Both the position numbers and the translations under genes were made by a program. A stretch of 61,141 nucleotides of DNA from Eubacterium sp. (GTDB lineage Bacteria; Bacillota; Clostridia; Oscillospirales; Acutalibacteraceae), in assembly GCA_017514345.1 (NCBI GenBank), contig JAFWKC010000048.1, positions 1 through 61,141 on the forward strand, read 5' to 3'. This document shows positions 26,889 to 35,283 of this stretch, piece by piece. Every line of letters starts with the position of its first letter. Within the stretch, counting starts at the first letter, position 1. Below the pieces are notes generated by a model. The model searched no databases. It was not told the DNA's origin and worked only from the letters and a program-made list of their open reading frames with translations.

Positions 26889-28550
26889 TTGGACAAGGAT
26901 TACAATATTGACGATATTCTCTCAGAAGTAAAAAAACGAAGAGAAGAACAGAAAGACGAGCTGCTGAATCAGCCGACCGTTGAGGAAGCTCCAAAGGCTC
27001 CGCCGCGTCCGACAGAGGTAACGGCGCCGCCGAAGGAGGAAAAGAAAGCTGAGCCGACTCCAGAGACTGCTCAGCCTCAAACGGAGGAAAAACCGAAAAC
27101 GGAGCCAAAGTCAGAAGCGCCGAAGGAGGAGCCCGAGCTCAGATTTGAGGACGAATCGCAGGCTCCCGACACCGAGTCCGAGGACGACGGCGATATGGTT
27201 AACATTATCGAAATTTCCGAAGAGGAGGATTTGCCTTCTATGCAGGAAATTCCGCCCGCCGAGGAGCCTCAGGACGAGCCCGTTGCAAAAAAGAAAATGT
27301 CAAAAAAGACAAAGAATATCATTATACGCGCTGTTGCTATTATCCTTGCTCTTGTTGTTTGCGCAGGCATCGCGGCTTATGCGATTGCAAACAATATGAT
27401 TAACAACCTGATAAACAACAACAAGGACAACACCGTTGCTACCACTGAAAGCGAATGGACAGGTATGGACAAGCTTGTTGAAAGCTTTGAGCCTATCGAG
27501 GAAACGGAAGCTACCGAGCTTGCCTCGCTTCAGGACGTTATTAAGGACTGGTACTACAACGGCAAGCCGTGCAAATCAACTCACGTATTAAACGTGCTTT
27601 TAATCGGTGAGGACACACGCGGCGAAGAAATTCTTGACGAGGGTACAAGAGCCGACTCCGCAATTATTGTTAGCCTAAACATCGACACAAAGCAGATAAC
27701 GATGACCTCGATTTTGCGCGACGCCTGGGCTTACTGGGAAACAGAAGAGGGCAAAGAGGAAACGGGTCAGTTCGGAAAAATCAACGCAGCTATGTCGACA
27801 GGCAATATTAACGCGTACATCAACTGCCTTGAAAATCTTTACAAGATTTCGATTGACAATTATGCGATAGTTAACTTTGATTCCTTTGAAAACATCGTTA
27901 ACGAGCTCGGCGGCGTTACGCTCGAGATAACAACTGCCGAAATCAACGAGATTAATTCGCACCCGAGGCGTTACGGTCACGTAAAGATTAAGCAGAAGTT
28001 TGAGGGCAACAAGGGTAAGCAGAAGCTTAACGGCAGACAGGCGCTCGCTTACTGCAGAATAAGAAAGCTTGACTCGGACAATATGAGAGCCGACAGACAG
28101 AAAACGTGCCTGATTGAGATTTTCAACCAGACGAAGAACGCAAACAAAGTCACGCTGCTAAAGGTTATCAACACGCTTATACCTTACGTAAAGACGAATT
28201 TCAGCAAAAACGAAATCGTTAAAATCGCAAAATACGCCTTTACTCAGGGCTGGCTCGATTTTGATATTTATATGCAGAATATGCCCGAAAACAATCTTCA
28301 GGGCGGTATATATTACGGCCAGTGGATTTGGCGTCCCGACTACGCGGCGGACGCGTATAAGCTGCAGTCGCTCGTTTACAGCAAATCGAGCATCACGCTT
28401 GCAAGCGTAAGACCCGATACTGCAAAATGTCCAGAAAAGGGCTTTTACAGCGAGGGCAGCAACGCGATGTATTCTACAATAAAGAATAACCATTACGGCG
28501 AAGTAACGGAAATCGAAACAACGACAAAAAAAGAGGAAGCATCTGAATGA
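26889..28550 (+). CDS. LCP-family cell-wall polymer ligase with long acidic cytoplasmic region
   Basis: A 553-residue protein starting at TTG 26889, set by CGAGGAGA just upstream. Residues 1-135 are a disordered Pro/Glu/Lys-rich cytoplasmic stretch. One membrane helix (about 138-162) leads to the LCP domain: NVLLIGEDTRG (about 236), GTRADSAIIVSLN (about 252), MTSILRDAWAYW (about 275), INAAMSTGNINAYINCLENLYKISIDNYAIVNFD (about 297-330) and ALAYCRIRKLDSDNMRADRQ (about 382-401). The key Asp/Arg residues are present, so unlike the copy by dnaA it should be active in attaching anionic polymers to peptidoglycan. Confidence 0.9.
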   Translation: MDKDYNIDDILSEVKKRREEQKDELLNQPTVEEAPKAPPRPTEVTAPPKEEKKAEPTPETAQPQTEEKPKTEPKSEAPKEEPELRFEDESQAPDTESEDDGDMVNIIEISEEEDLPSMQEIPPAEEPQDEPVAKKKMSKKTKNIIIRAVAIILALVVCAGIAAYAIANNMINNLINNNKDNTVATTESEWTGMDKLVESFEPIEETEATELASLQDVIKDWYYNGKPCKSTHVLNVLLIGEDTRGEEILDEGTRADSAIIVSLNIDTKQITMTSILRDAWAYWETEEGKEETGQFGKINAAMSTGNINAYINCLENLYKISIDNYAIVNFDSFENIVNELGGVTLEITTAEINEINSHPRRYGHVKIKQKFEGNKGKQKLNGRQALAYCRIRKLDSDNMRADRQKTCLIEIFNQTKNANKVTLLKVINTLIPYVKTNFSKNEIVKIAKYAFTQGWLDFDIYMQNMPENNLQGGIYYGQWIWRPDYAADAYKLQSLVYSKSSITLASVRPDTAKCPEKGFYSEGSNAMYSTIKNNHYGEVTEIETTTKKEEASE

Positions 28551-28564
28551 TGCTTCCTTTTTCA
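28534..28564 (+). terminator. Intrinsic terminator overlapping the LCP gene end
   Basis: AGGAAGCATC (28534-28543) pairs with GATGCTTCCT (28549-28558), followed by TTTT. The TGA stop (28548-28550) spans the loop and the right arm. Confidence 0.8.
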
Positions 28565-28662
28565 GTTAGCAGTTGTCGGTTGAGCTTCGCTCACACTTAA
28601 ATAATATAATTAGGTGTGGACATAGTCCACCCTAAAACGGCTAACGGCTTACTGCTTACTGA
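28563..28662. repeat. MITE-like inverted repeat
   Basis: Left arm CAGTTAGCAGTTGTCGGTTG, right arm (reverse complement) CAGTAAGCAGTAAGCCGTTAGCC. Two small internal hairpins (GAGCTTCGCTC, and GTGGAC/GTCCAC) lie between. The right arm supplies the last codons and the stop of the phosphatase gene. Related arms occur at 14250-14296. No coding capacity. Confidence 0.5.
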
Positions 28663-29284
28663 TATCCGATAAGCTTTCTGGGGCGAGGTCAACGACCTCG
28701 ATTTTTTTGTTCTGCATCCAAAGCGACGGTGTTATGCGAAGCTTATATCCGTAGCCCGCGTCCATTTGCCAGTGCGCCATAGGCGCTTCGGGCAGACCGT
28801 AGCACGACAGAATTGTCATAAGCACACCTGCGTGGCTGACAATCGCAAAGCTTTGCGTTCCCGTCTTGATGCAGCCGTCAACAACCTTTTCAAATGCGGC
28901 GCAAATGCGGTACGCGAACTCCGCGTTGCTTTCGCCGTGAGGCGGACGCGCCGTTATGTCGCCCGTTAACCATTTTTTGAAATCCTCGTTGTCCTTCAAA
29001 TCCTCCGCGGTAAGCTCCTCAAATTCACCGAAATTGTACTCAATAAATTCATCTATTACAATTTTGTTATTTTTAGGAAACATAATTTCAGCACTCTGTT
29101 TTGCTCTTTTCAGAGGCGAAACAAACACCGCGTCAACCTCGGGATAGTGGTGCTTTTTCTTGATGCTTTTGAGGTCTGATATACCATCTGTAGTTAATGG
29201 ATAGTCAGTATGCCCAATATACTGTGCGTTGATATTTCCCTTCGTCAAGCCGTGACGAAACAGATACAGCGTATATGATTTCAT
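28649..29284 (-). CDS. Histidine phosphatase family protein (phosphoglycerate-mutase-like)
   Basis: A 211-residue member of the histidine phosphatase superfamily. LFRHGLTKGNINAQYIGHTDYPLT (8-31) holds the catalytic His in R-H-G. VFVSPLKRAKQSAEIM (about 53) holds the second Arg, and the phosphate-binding His is in IVSHAGVL (about 147). Such proteins act on diverse phosphoesters; cobalamin-phosphate, sugar phosphates or phosphoserine are possible, and I cannot choose. RBS AGGAGG precedes the ATG. Its C-terminal codons lie inside a MITE-like repeat arm. Confidence 0.85.
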   Translation of the reverse strand: MKSYTLYLFRHGLTKGNINAQYIGHTDYPLTTDGISDLKSIKKKHHYPEVDAVFVSPLKRAKQSAEIMFPKNNKIVIDEFIEYNFGEFEELTAEDLKDNEDFKKWLTGDITARPPHGESNAEFAYRICAAFEKVVDGCIKTGTQSFAIVSHAGVLMTILSCYGLPEAPMAHWQMDAGYGYKLRITPSLWMQNKKIEVVDLAPESLSDISKQ

Positions 29285-29355
29285 TTTGCCAACCTCCTGA
29301 AAAACGGCGTGGTTACTGCATTTTATTACAAAAAATTACAAATGGTGCAGGGTGG

Positions 29356-29384
29356 TTTACTTTAAGTATAATTAGGTCTATAAT
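29356..29384 (+). promoter_or_regulatory. Possible promoter of the XRE regulator gene
   Basis: TTTACT (29356-29361), a 17-base spacer and TATAAT (29379-29384), about 67 bases before the ATG at 29451. The rest of the 29285-29450 gap shows no repeat or gene. Confidence 0.5.
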
Positions 29385-29450
29385 GATAAAAGCATTACTG
29401 AGCGTATAATTTGATACTTAGAATATATATTGACGGACAGAGAGTTTTTT

Positions 29451-30065
29451 ATGAAGAATACGGAAAAGCTGAGCAAGTTTTCCGAGGTATTATCTCAATT
29501 GCGCAAGGAGCGCGGAATCAGTCAGAAAAAAGCGGCAACAGACCTCGGTATTTCACAGGCTCTTTTATCACACTATGAAAAAGGAATAAGAGAATGCGGA
29601 CTTGATTTCGTAATCAAGTGCAGCGAGTATTATAACGTAACGACCGACTATCTTCTCGGCGTCAGCACAAACAGAAACGGCGTCGCAGCAAGCGTTTTTG
29701 ACGACGATGCGGAGTACCGTTCGCTGGCAACCCTGTCGCAGGCGGCAAAGCAGCTGCTCGATACGGCTGTGTCGGTATCGTCTGGCTCAACGGCGCAGCA
29801 GTTTGTGTACGATTATTATATGCTCAGCCTCTACCGCGGAGCGCTCACCCTTGCAAAGACGGGCGCTATCCCGAAGGAGCTGTTCAGAATTGATTACACC
29901 GTAGCGCGCGATCTTGCCTCAGCCGCTATCGCAGTCGAGGACGCAAAGTTTGCACTTATCGAGGACAGGTCGCGTACAGGCTCAGACGGCACGGATTACA
30001 CCGCGACAGCCGACCTGATTGAGCAGGCAGAAGCCTTTATTATGGAAAACTATATTATCGATTAA
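29451..30065 (+). CDS. XRE-family helix-turn-helix regulator
   Basis: A 204-residue protein. ATG 29451 (MKNTEKLSKFSEVL) is chosen over an in-frame TTG at 29430 because AGAGAG sits just before it. The HTH_3 domain (about 10-66) reads LRKERGISQKKAATDLGISQALLSHYEKGIRECGLDFVIKCSEYYNVTTDYLLG. The remaining 130 residues are helical with no recognised ligand domain. The target is unknown. The gene is monocistronic and ends at a strong terminator. Similar single regulators are common in clostridia. Confidence 0.9.
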   Translation: MKNTEKLSKFSEVLSQLRKERGISQKKAATDLGISQALLSHYEKGIRECGLDFVIKCSEYYNVTTDYLLGVSTNRNGVAASVFDDDAEYRSLATLSQAAKQLLDTAVSVSSGSTAQQFVYDYYMLSLYRGALTLAKTGAIPKELFRIDYTVARDLASAAIAVEDAKFALIEDRSRTGSDGTDYTATADLIEQAEAFIMENYIID

Positions 30066-30067
30066 TT

Positions 30068-30092
30068 AAACGGGCAGACGCCCGTTTTTTAT
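30068..30092 (+). terminator. Intrinsic terminator after the XRE gene
   Basis: AAACGGGC (30068-30075), loop AGAC, GCCCGTTT (30080-30087), then a T-run. Confidence 0.88.
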
Positions 30093-30094
30093 TA

Positions 30095-30805
30095 TTATAA
30101 ATTCAGGCTGAGCTGAGCCTTCTGCTTTTTGAGGAGCTTAATAATAATCGAGCTCGAAATGTCAGCGGCAATAATTTTGAACGCGGGATAATCAAGCTGT
30201 ACTTCCTCGTTGCCGCCATCGCTTATGGTACGAAGCACGGCAAACGGAACGTTATTCACAGCGCATACGTGGCCGATTGCGCCGCCCTCCATCTCGCCGC
30301 AGATTGCGCCGAAATCCTCTGACAGCGCGGCTTTCATCGTGCTGCTTGCAATAAACGTATCGCCGCTTGCAACAGTTCCTCGGTGAGTCGTTTTGCCGCA
30401 GCTTTGAGCCGCCCTTACAAGCTCATCGGAAAGAGCAGAGTCCGTCGCAATTTTTACGGTTTCAAGTCCGTTGATAAAGCCCTTCGGCTCGCCGAGCGCA
30501 GTAACGTCAATGTCGTATTCGCAAACGTCAGACGCGATAACGACGTCCTTAATTACAACCTCGTCCGACAGCGAACAGCCAACGCCGACGTTTATTATTC
30601 TCGTTACGCCGAATTTATCTATCATCATCTGGGTGCATAGCGCGGCGTTAACCTTTCCAGGGGAGCACTGCACAACGCAGACGTCAGCGTTTTCGATAGT
30701 GCCGCACACAAATTCCGTACCTGCGGCAGAGGTTGTTTTTTTGTCGTTTACCTTGCTTTTTATCGCGGAAACCTCCGCGTCCATAGCGCCGATTATACCA
30801 AGCAT
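30095..30805 (-). CDS. mtnN: 5'-methylthioadenosine/S-adenosylhomocysteine nucleosidase
   Basis: A 236-residue nucleosidase removing adenine from MTA and SAH, which recycles methionine and feeds LuxS/AI-2 metabolism. ATG 30805 (MLGIIGAMDAEVSAI) follows AAAAGGAG; an in-frame start at 30835 has no such RBS. The catalytic residues are visible: Glu in GAMDAEV (12), Glu in GEMEGGAIGHVC (about 173) and Asp in LRTISDGG (about 196). Length matches the family. Confidence 0.95.
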   Translation of the reverse strand: MLGIIGAMDAEVSAIKSKVNDKKTTSAAGTEFVCGTIENADVCVVQCSPGKVNAALCTQMMIDKFGVTRIINVGVGCSLSDEVVIKDVVIASDVCEYDIDVTALGEPKGFINGLETVKIATDSALSDELVRAAQSCGKTTHRGTVASGDTFIASSTMKAALSEDFGAICGEMEGGAIGHVCAVNNVPFAVLRTISDGGNEEVQLDYPAFKIIAADISSSIIIKLLKKQKAQLSLNL

Positions 30806-30934
30806 AGCTTCTCCTTTTACGCCAAAGCGAAACAAATCGTCGGCGTATTTTACTAAGGGGTTGTGTGTCGTTTTGCATTTTACCTCAATATATAGAGTAT
30901 TATAATATAAATAATAAATAAATACAAGTTTTAG

Positions 30935-30963
30935 TTGACAAATTGTATTATATTTAATATAAT
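30935..30963 (+). promoter_or_regulatory. rpmH promoter
   Basis: Consensus TTGACA (30935-30940), a 17-base spacer and consensus TATAAT (30958-30963). The leader of about 115 bases holds two small hairpins (CTATGC...GCATAG near 31022; AGATTAA...TTTAATCT near 31048) and a CAGTTAGCA fragment of the dispersed repeat. Confidence 0.88.
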
Positions 30964-31087
30964 ATCTAACGCTATAAGTGAAAGTTTGCCTGTCGGCAGC
31001 GCTTATCAGTTAGCAATTGCCTATGCTATACCGCATAGAGAAAACATAGATTAAGACAAGTTTAATCTTGGATAAGGAGTGAAAAAG

Positions 31088-31222
31088 ATGAAAAGAACCT
31101 TCCAGCCAAAGAAAAGACACGCAAAGAAGGAGCACGGCTTCAGAAAGAGAATGTCAACAAGAAACGGAAGAAAGGTACTTGCCCGCCGCAGAGCTAAGGG
31201 CAGAAAAAAGCTTTCTTACTAA
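31088..31222 (+). CDS. rpmH: 50S ribosomal protein L34
   Basis: A 44-residue, highly basic ribosomal protein. The translation begins [18 protein letters not shown], continues [20 protein letters not shown] and ends RKKLSY, the full and almost invariant L34 pattern. It is preceded by AAGGAGTG and a consensus promoter. It lies 18 bases before rnpA, the classic rpmH-rnpA pairing. Confidence 0.98.
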   Translation: MKRTFQPKKRHAKKEHGFRKRMSTRNGRKVLARRRAKGRKKLSY

Positions 31223-31240
31223 TTAATTTGGGGTGAATTT

Positions 31241-31576
31241 GTGAAAAGTCAGACCCTGAAAATGAACAAGGATTTTCGCAGGCTTTATTACAGGGGCAAA
31301 AGCGTTGCTACGCCCTGCCTTGTGACGTATGCGATGAAATCGCGCGAGGGTGAAAGCCGCTACGGTATTACCACGTCTAAGAAAATCGGCGGCGCAGTTG
31401 AGCGCAACCGTTCAAGACGCGTTATCAGAGCCGCATTTGAACAGCTCGAGGACGAAATCAGCGGAAGCTGGGATATCGTTTTTGTCGCGAGAACTAAAAC
31501 GAGCAAGGTAAAAATGCAGAGAGTAAAGAGCGAAATGACAGAGCATTTTAAAAAGCTGGGTATTATCAATGAGTAA
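31241..31576 (+). CDS. rnpA: Ribonuclease P protein component
   Basis: A 111-residue protein subunit of RNase P, which matures tRNA 5' ends. GTG start, RBS GGGGTG. The RNR box [16 protein letters not shown] (54-69) and the N-terminal [14 protein letters not shown] (8-21) mark the family. Its stop overlaps the yidD start by 8 bases. Confidence 0.96.
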   Translation: MKSQTLKMNKDFRRLYYRGKSVATPCLVTYAMKSREGESRYGITTSKKIGGAVERNRSRRVIRAAFEQLEDEISGSWDIVFVARTKTSKVKMQRVKSEMTEHFKKLGIINE

Positions 31577-31829
31577 AATCAAGGAGCTTGCAAAAAAGCT
31601 GATTGTATTTTTAATCCGCACTTATCAGCTTACGCTGTCGCCGCGTTTTTCGCACGGCGCGTGCAGATATACGCCCACTTGCTCTCAGTACGCTCTCGAG
31701 GCCGTTGAAATACACGGCGTAATTAAGGGCTCGCTTCTTGCGGTACTCCGTATTATGAGATGCAATCCGTTGTTCAAGGGCGGTTACGACCCCGTTCCCC
31801 CGAAAAAAGAAAAACAGAGGAAAAAGTAA
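31569..31829 (+). CDS. yidD: Membrane protein insertion efficiency factor YidD
   Basis: An 86-residue protein with an amphipathic N-terminus. [57 protein letters not shown] (about 22-78) is the full family signature, including Cys in TCSQY and RCNP. It assists YidC in inserting membrane proteins. Ends 1 base before yidC. Confidence 0.97.
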   Translation: MSKIKELAKKLIVFLIRTYQLTLSPRFSHGACRYTPTCSQYALEAVEIHGVIKGSLLAVLRIMRCNPLFKGGYDPVPPKKEKQRKK

Positions 31830-31830
31830 A

Positions 31831-32841
31831 GTGTATTTTGATTTTATTACTATGGCAGCAAAAAGCGTCAACAGCGGAATGGCGTTTTTGAAGCCGCTTT
31901 ACTGGGTTTTCGGCAGATGTATGGAAGCCCTGCTCATTGTATTTAATGACAGGTATTTCCTTGCGCTTATCGTTTTTACAATTCTTACAAGACTCGTGCT
32001 GTTTCCGTTTAACCTCAAGCAGCAGAAAACTATGGCGAAGACAAACCGTATTCAGCCGAAAATTCAAAAAATTCAGAAAAAATACAATGTCAACGCAATA
32101 ACCGACCCGAAGCAGCGCCAGAAGGCTAACGCCGCTATGCAGGAGGAAATGCAGGCGCTTTATGCGCGCGAGGGACACAACCCGATGAATATGGGCTGCG
32201 GACCGATGGCGTTTCAGATGGTATTCCTGATGGGTATTATCGGTATTATCTACTATCCTATCGAGTATATTCTCAACGTTGATATTGCAAGCAACGCCGA
32301 CGCAATTGCAAAGGCGATTAATTTTGACGGCAGATATTTTCAGATTGAAATGCTTCAGAATTTTGACAAGTACAAGGACATCCTTGCTACCGAATTCCCG
32401 AAGCTCTTTACAGCTGAAAAAATTACGGCTATCGAAAACTACAAGCAGCATATGTATATCGGCTCGATTGATATGACGCAGGTTCCGCATTGGAAGGACG
32501 GTATTATCGTAATAATTCCTATTCTGTGTCTTATTACCTCAATCGGCTCAACAATTATGTCAACACTTATTCAGAAGAAGAACAATCCTGCAATGGGACA
32601 GCAGCAGGGCCAGATGATGGTTATGATGCTGATGATGCCGCTCTTCTCGTTTTACATCGCGTTCCAGGTATCGGCAGCAGTAGGTTTCTATTGGTGCATC
32701 TCAAACGTAGTGGCAATCGTTCAGCAGCTTGTAATGGCTAAGTTCTTCCCGCCAAAGAAAAACATCGCGCGCCAGATGGTAGAAAATACTATCGAAAGAC
32801 GCTCCAGGGAAGAAAGCATCAAAATGGCAAAAAGTAAATAA
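31831..32841 (+). CDS. yidC: Membrane protein insertase YidC/Oxa1
   Basis: A 336-residue insertase starting at GTG 31831. Five membrane helices are present. TILTRLVLFPFNLKQQKTMAKTNRIQPKIQKIQKKY (about 50-85) has the substrate-contacting Arg in the groove and the C1 cytoplasmic hairpin. The family's central segment appears as MNMGCGPMAFQMVFLMGIIGIIYYPI. A large loop between helices (about 150-220) is longer than in SpoIIIJ. The C-terminus is basic. It works with YidD and SecYEG. Confidence 0.93.
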   Translation: MYFDFITMAAKSVNSGMAFLKPLYWVFGRCMEALLIVFNDRYFLALIVFTILTRLVLFPFNLKQQKTMAKTNRIQPKIQKIQKKYNVNAITDPKQRQKANAAMQEEMQALYAREGHNPMNMGCGPMAFQMVFLMGIIGIIYYPIEYILNVDIASNADAIAKAINFDGRYFQIEMLQNFDKYKDILATEFPKLFTAEKITAIENYKQHMYIGSIDMTQVPHWKDGIIVIIPILCLITSIGSTIMSTLIQKKNNPAMGQQQGQMMVMMLMMPLFSFYIAFQVSAAVGFYWCISNVVAIVQQLVMAKFFPPKKNIARQMVENTIERRSREESIKMAKSK

Positions 32842-32865
32842 CCAGTATAGTTTTACGGAGGATTT

Positions 32866-33831
32866 ATGATAAAGGAATTTATCGCAGTCGGCAAAACGGT
32901 TGAAGAAGCAATCGAAAGCGCAAAAGTCGGACTGAATGCTCCTGCGAAGTTTTCACTCGACGTTCATACCGAGGTATTAGAGTATCCGCGCAAAAAGATT
33001 TTAGGTCTTTTCGGCGGCGCTGACGCTAAGGTAAGAGCGTATTATGACGACGGAGTGAAGGAAAAGAAGGCTTCAAAGAAGCAGAATAAAAAGAACAACA
33101 ACAAGCAGCAGCCCGCACAGAAAAAAGCGGACGGCAACAAAAAGGCAGAGCAGCCGAAGAAGGCACAGAAGCCTGCGGCTCCAAAGGCTCAGCCAAAGAA
33201 GGAAGAGGAAACAAAAAAGGATTTCCCAAAGAGCGTAGACCTTGAATACGCAAAGAGCTATCTTGCAGAGATTGTCAAGGGGCTCGACATCAAAGATGCA
33301 ACTATCAATGCTTCCTATGAGGACGGCGTTGTTACAATTGATTTAGAGTGTGATGATTATGGTATCATCATCGGCAGAAGAGGCGAAACGCTTGATTCAA
33401 TTCAGTATCTCCTCTCCCTTGCTATGAAGAAGAACTCTAACGGTTATGTAAGAGTTTCCATCAACGTAGGCAACTACCGCGAAAAGAGAAACGAAACACT
33501 CAGGCATCTTGCACAGAAGAATTCTCAGTACGTTCTCAGAACGGGAAGAAGATACACCTTCGAGCCGATGAACCCGTACGAAAGAAGAATTATCCACACT
33601 GCAATTCAGGAGATTGAGGGCGTTGAGTCGCGTTCAATCGGTTACAATCAGGACAGACGCGTTGTTATCGAGCCCGTTGGCGGAGTTAAGCCGCGCCAGA
33701 ACAGAGGCAGAGGCGGCTCAAAGCCAGCTCAGAAAACAGCGACTACTACTAAGCCTGAGGACTACACACCAAAAAAGGACAGAGCAGATTTGCCAAAATA
33801 CGGCAAGATTGAAGTAGAACCAAAAGACTAA
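32866..33831 (+). CDS. jag: Jag/KhpB RNA-binding protein (Jag-N, KH, R3H)
   Basis: A 321-residue protein. The Jag-N domain (1-50) reads IKEFIAVGKTVEEAIESAKVGL and FSLDVHTEVLEYPRKKILGLFGG. A long Lys/Ala/Gln/Pro-rich linker follows (about 65-125). The KH domain (about 135-205) has IDLECDDYGIIIGRRGETLDSIQYLLSLAM, and the R3H domain (about 215-270) has NETLRHLAQKN and MNPYERRIIHTAIQEIEGVESRSIG. KhpB homologues bind RNA and affect division and cell elongation. The C-terminal tail is a further basic extension. Confidence 0.94.
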   Translation: MIKEFIAVGKTVEEAIESAKVGLNAPAKFSLDVHTEVLEYPRKKILGLFGGADAKVRAYYDDGVKEKKASKKQNKKNNNKQQPAQKKADGNKKAEQPKKAQKPAAPKAQPKKEEETKKDFPKSVDLEYAKSYLAEIVKGLDIKDATINASYEDGVVTIDLECDDYGIIIGRRGETLDSIQYLLSLAMKKNSNGYVRVSINVGNYREKRNETLRHLAQKNSQYVLRTGRRYTFEPMNPYERRIIHTAIQEIEGVESRSIGYNQDRRVVIEPVGGVKPRQNRGRGGSKPAQKTATTTKPEDYTPKKDRADLPKYGKIEVEPKD

Positions 33832-33836
33832 AAGCC

Positions 33837-33870
33837 ACAGCTTGCCCGTATTGGGCAGGCTGTATTATTT
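33837..33870 (+). terminator. Hairpin between jag and mnmE
   Basis: ACAGCTTGCCC (33837-33847) and GGGCAGGCTGT (33853-33863) with one G-T pair, followed by ATTATTTTT. It is probably a partial terminator that splits the block. Confidence 0.75.
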
Positions 33871-33885
33871 TTAAAGAAGAAAGCT

Positions 33886-35247
33886 ATGACTACTATCGCT
33901 GCAATTTCCACGGGCAACGCACCTGGCGGAATAGGCGTTATCCGTATCAGCGGAGAGGACGCCGTAAAAATTGCAAATAAGGTTTTTGAGTGCAAGGACA
34001 AAACGAGTCTTACCGAGCTCGGCGGCTACCGCGCGAAGTTCGGTAGCATCGTTATTGACGGCAAGCGTCAGGACGACGCTGTTGCGCTCGTTTTCCGTGC
34101 GCCGAAAAGCTACACGGGCGAGGACGTTGCCGAGCTATCCGTTCACGGCGGAATGCTCAGCGTTCAGAAAACGCTTGAAGCCGTTTTTGCCGCAGGCGCT
34201 GTTCCTGCAGGCGCGGGCGAATTTACAAAGCGCGCTTTTTTAAACGGCAAGATGGATTTAACTCAGGCTGAATCGGTAGCCGACATAATTTCAGCAGAGG
34301 GCGAGGAGGAGCTGAAAGCCTCGTTCGGTGCGCTCCACGGCAGGCTCAGCAGAAGCATTAATGCCGTGCTCGATAAGCTGCTTGACGCGTCGGCGACGAT
34401 GGCGGCGTGGGTGGATTATCCCGACGAGGAAATCCCCGAGCTTGAGGAAAGCGAGCTTGAGGAAACGCTCACCTTCTGCAAAAACGAGCTGTCTGCTCTG
34501 CTTGACGGCTACGACAAGGGACAGACGATAAAAAGCGGCGTGAACACCGTAATCGCAGGCCGTCCGAACGTCGGAAAATCAAGCCTTATGAATATGCTGA
34601 CGGGTACGGACAAGAGCATAGTAACTCATATTGAGGGCACCACGCGCGACATAGTTGAGGAAAGCGTGCGCCTTGGCGGAATCGTGCTTCATCTTAAGGA
34701 TACGGCAGGGCTTCGCGAGTCGGGCGACGTGGTGGAAAATATTGGAATTGAAAAGGCGTACAAGGCGCTTGACGGCGCACAGCTTGTGCTTGCCGTGTTC
34801 GACAGCTCGGCAGAGCTTACGGACGAGGACAGACGGCTGATTGAAAAATGCAAAGATAAGCTGTCGGTTGCAGTCATTAACAAAACCGACCTTGTGCAGA
34901 GCGCCGATACTGATATAATAGAAAAGGCGTTTGACAAAACCGTGTACATCAGCGCGAAAAACGACGAGGGACTTGACGCGCTTGAAGGCGCGGTGACTGA
35001 GCTTCTCGGCGTTGCAGATTTTGACAGCAACGCTCCCTTGCTTGCAAATTTAAGGCAGAAGCAGCACTGCGAAAACGCGCTTGCCTCAGTTAACGAGGCG
35101 CTTGACGGCGTAACGCTCGGCGTAACGTATGACGCTGTTAACGTAATGATTGACGCGGCGGCGGACGAGCTGCTGTCGCTCACGGGCAAGAAAGCAAACG
35201 CAGAGGTTGTGAATAATATCTTCTCAAAATTCTGTGTAGGAAAATAA
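33886..35247 (+). CDS. mnmE: tRNA-modifying GTPase MnmE (TrmE)
   Basis: A 453-residue GTPase acting with MnmG to make the 5-carboxymethylaminomethyl modification on wobble uridines. The N-terminal tetrahydrofolate-binding domain starts TIAAISTGNAPGGIGVIRISG. G-domain motifs: G1 GRPNVGKSS (about 226), G2 T in IEGTTRDIV (about 250), G3 DTAG (about 271) and G4 NKTD (about 337). The protein ends in the essential C-[LIV]-G-K (CVGK). Full length; 36 bases before mnmG. Confidence 0.97.
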   Translation: MTTIAAISTGNAPGGIGVIRISGEDAVKIANKVFECKDKTSLTELGGYRAKFGSIVIDGKRQDDAVALVFRAPKSYTGEDVAELSVHGGMLSVQKTLEAVFAAGAVPAGAGEFTKRAFLNGKMDLTQAESVADIISAEGEEELKASFGALHGRLSRSINAVLDKLLDASATMAAWVDYPDEEIPELEESELEETLTFCKNELSALLDGYDKGQTIKSGVNTVIAGRPNVGKSSLMNMLTGTDKSIVTHIEGTTRDIVEESVRLGGIVLHLKDTAGLRESGDVVENIGIEKAYKALDGAQLVLAVFDSSAELTDEDRRLIEKCKDKLSVAVINKTDLVQSADTDIIEKAFDKTVYISAKNDEGLDALEGAVTELLGVADFDSNAPLLANLRQKQHCENALASVNEALDGVTLGVTYDAVNVMIDAAADELLSLTGKKANAEVVNNIFSKFCVGK

Positions 35248-35283
35248 TTCAGCATTTCGCTGCACGAAATAACAGGTAAAAAT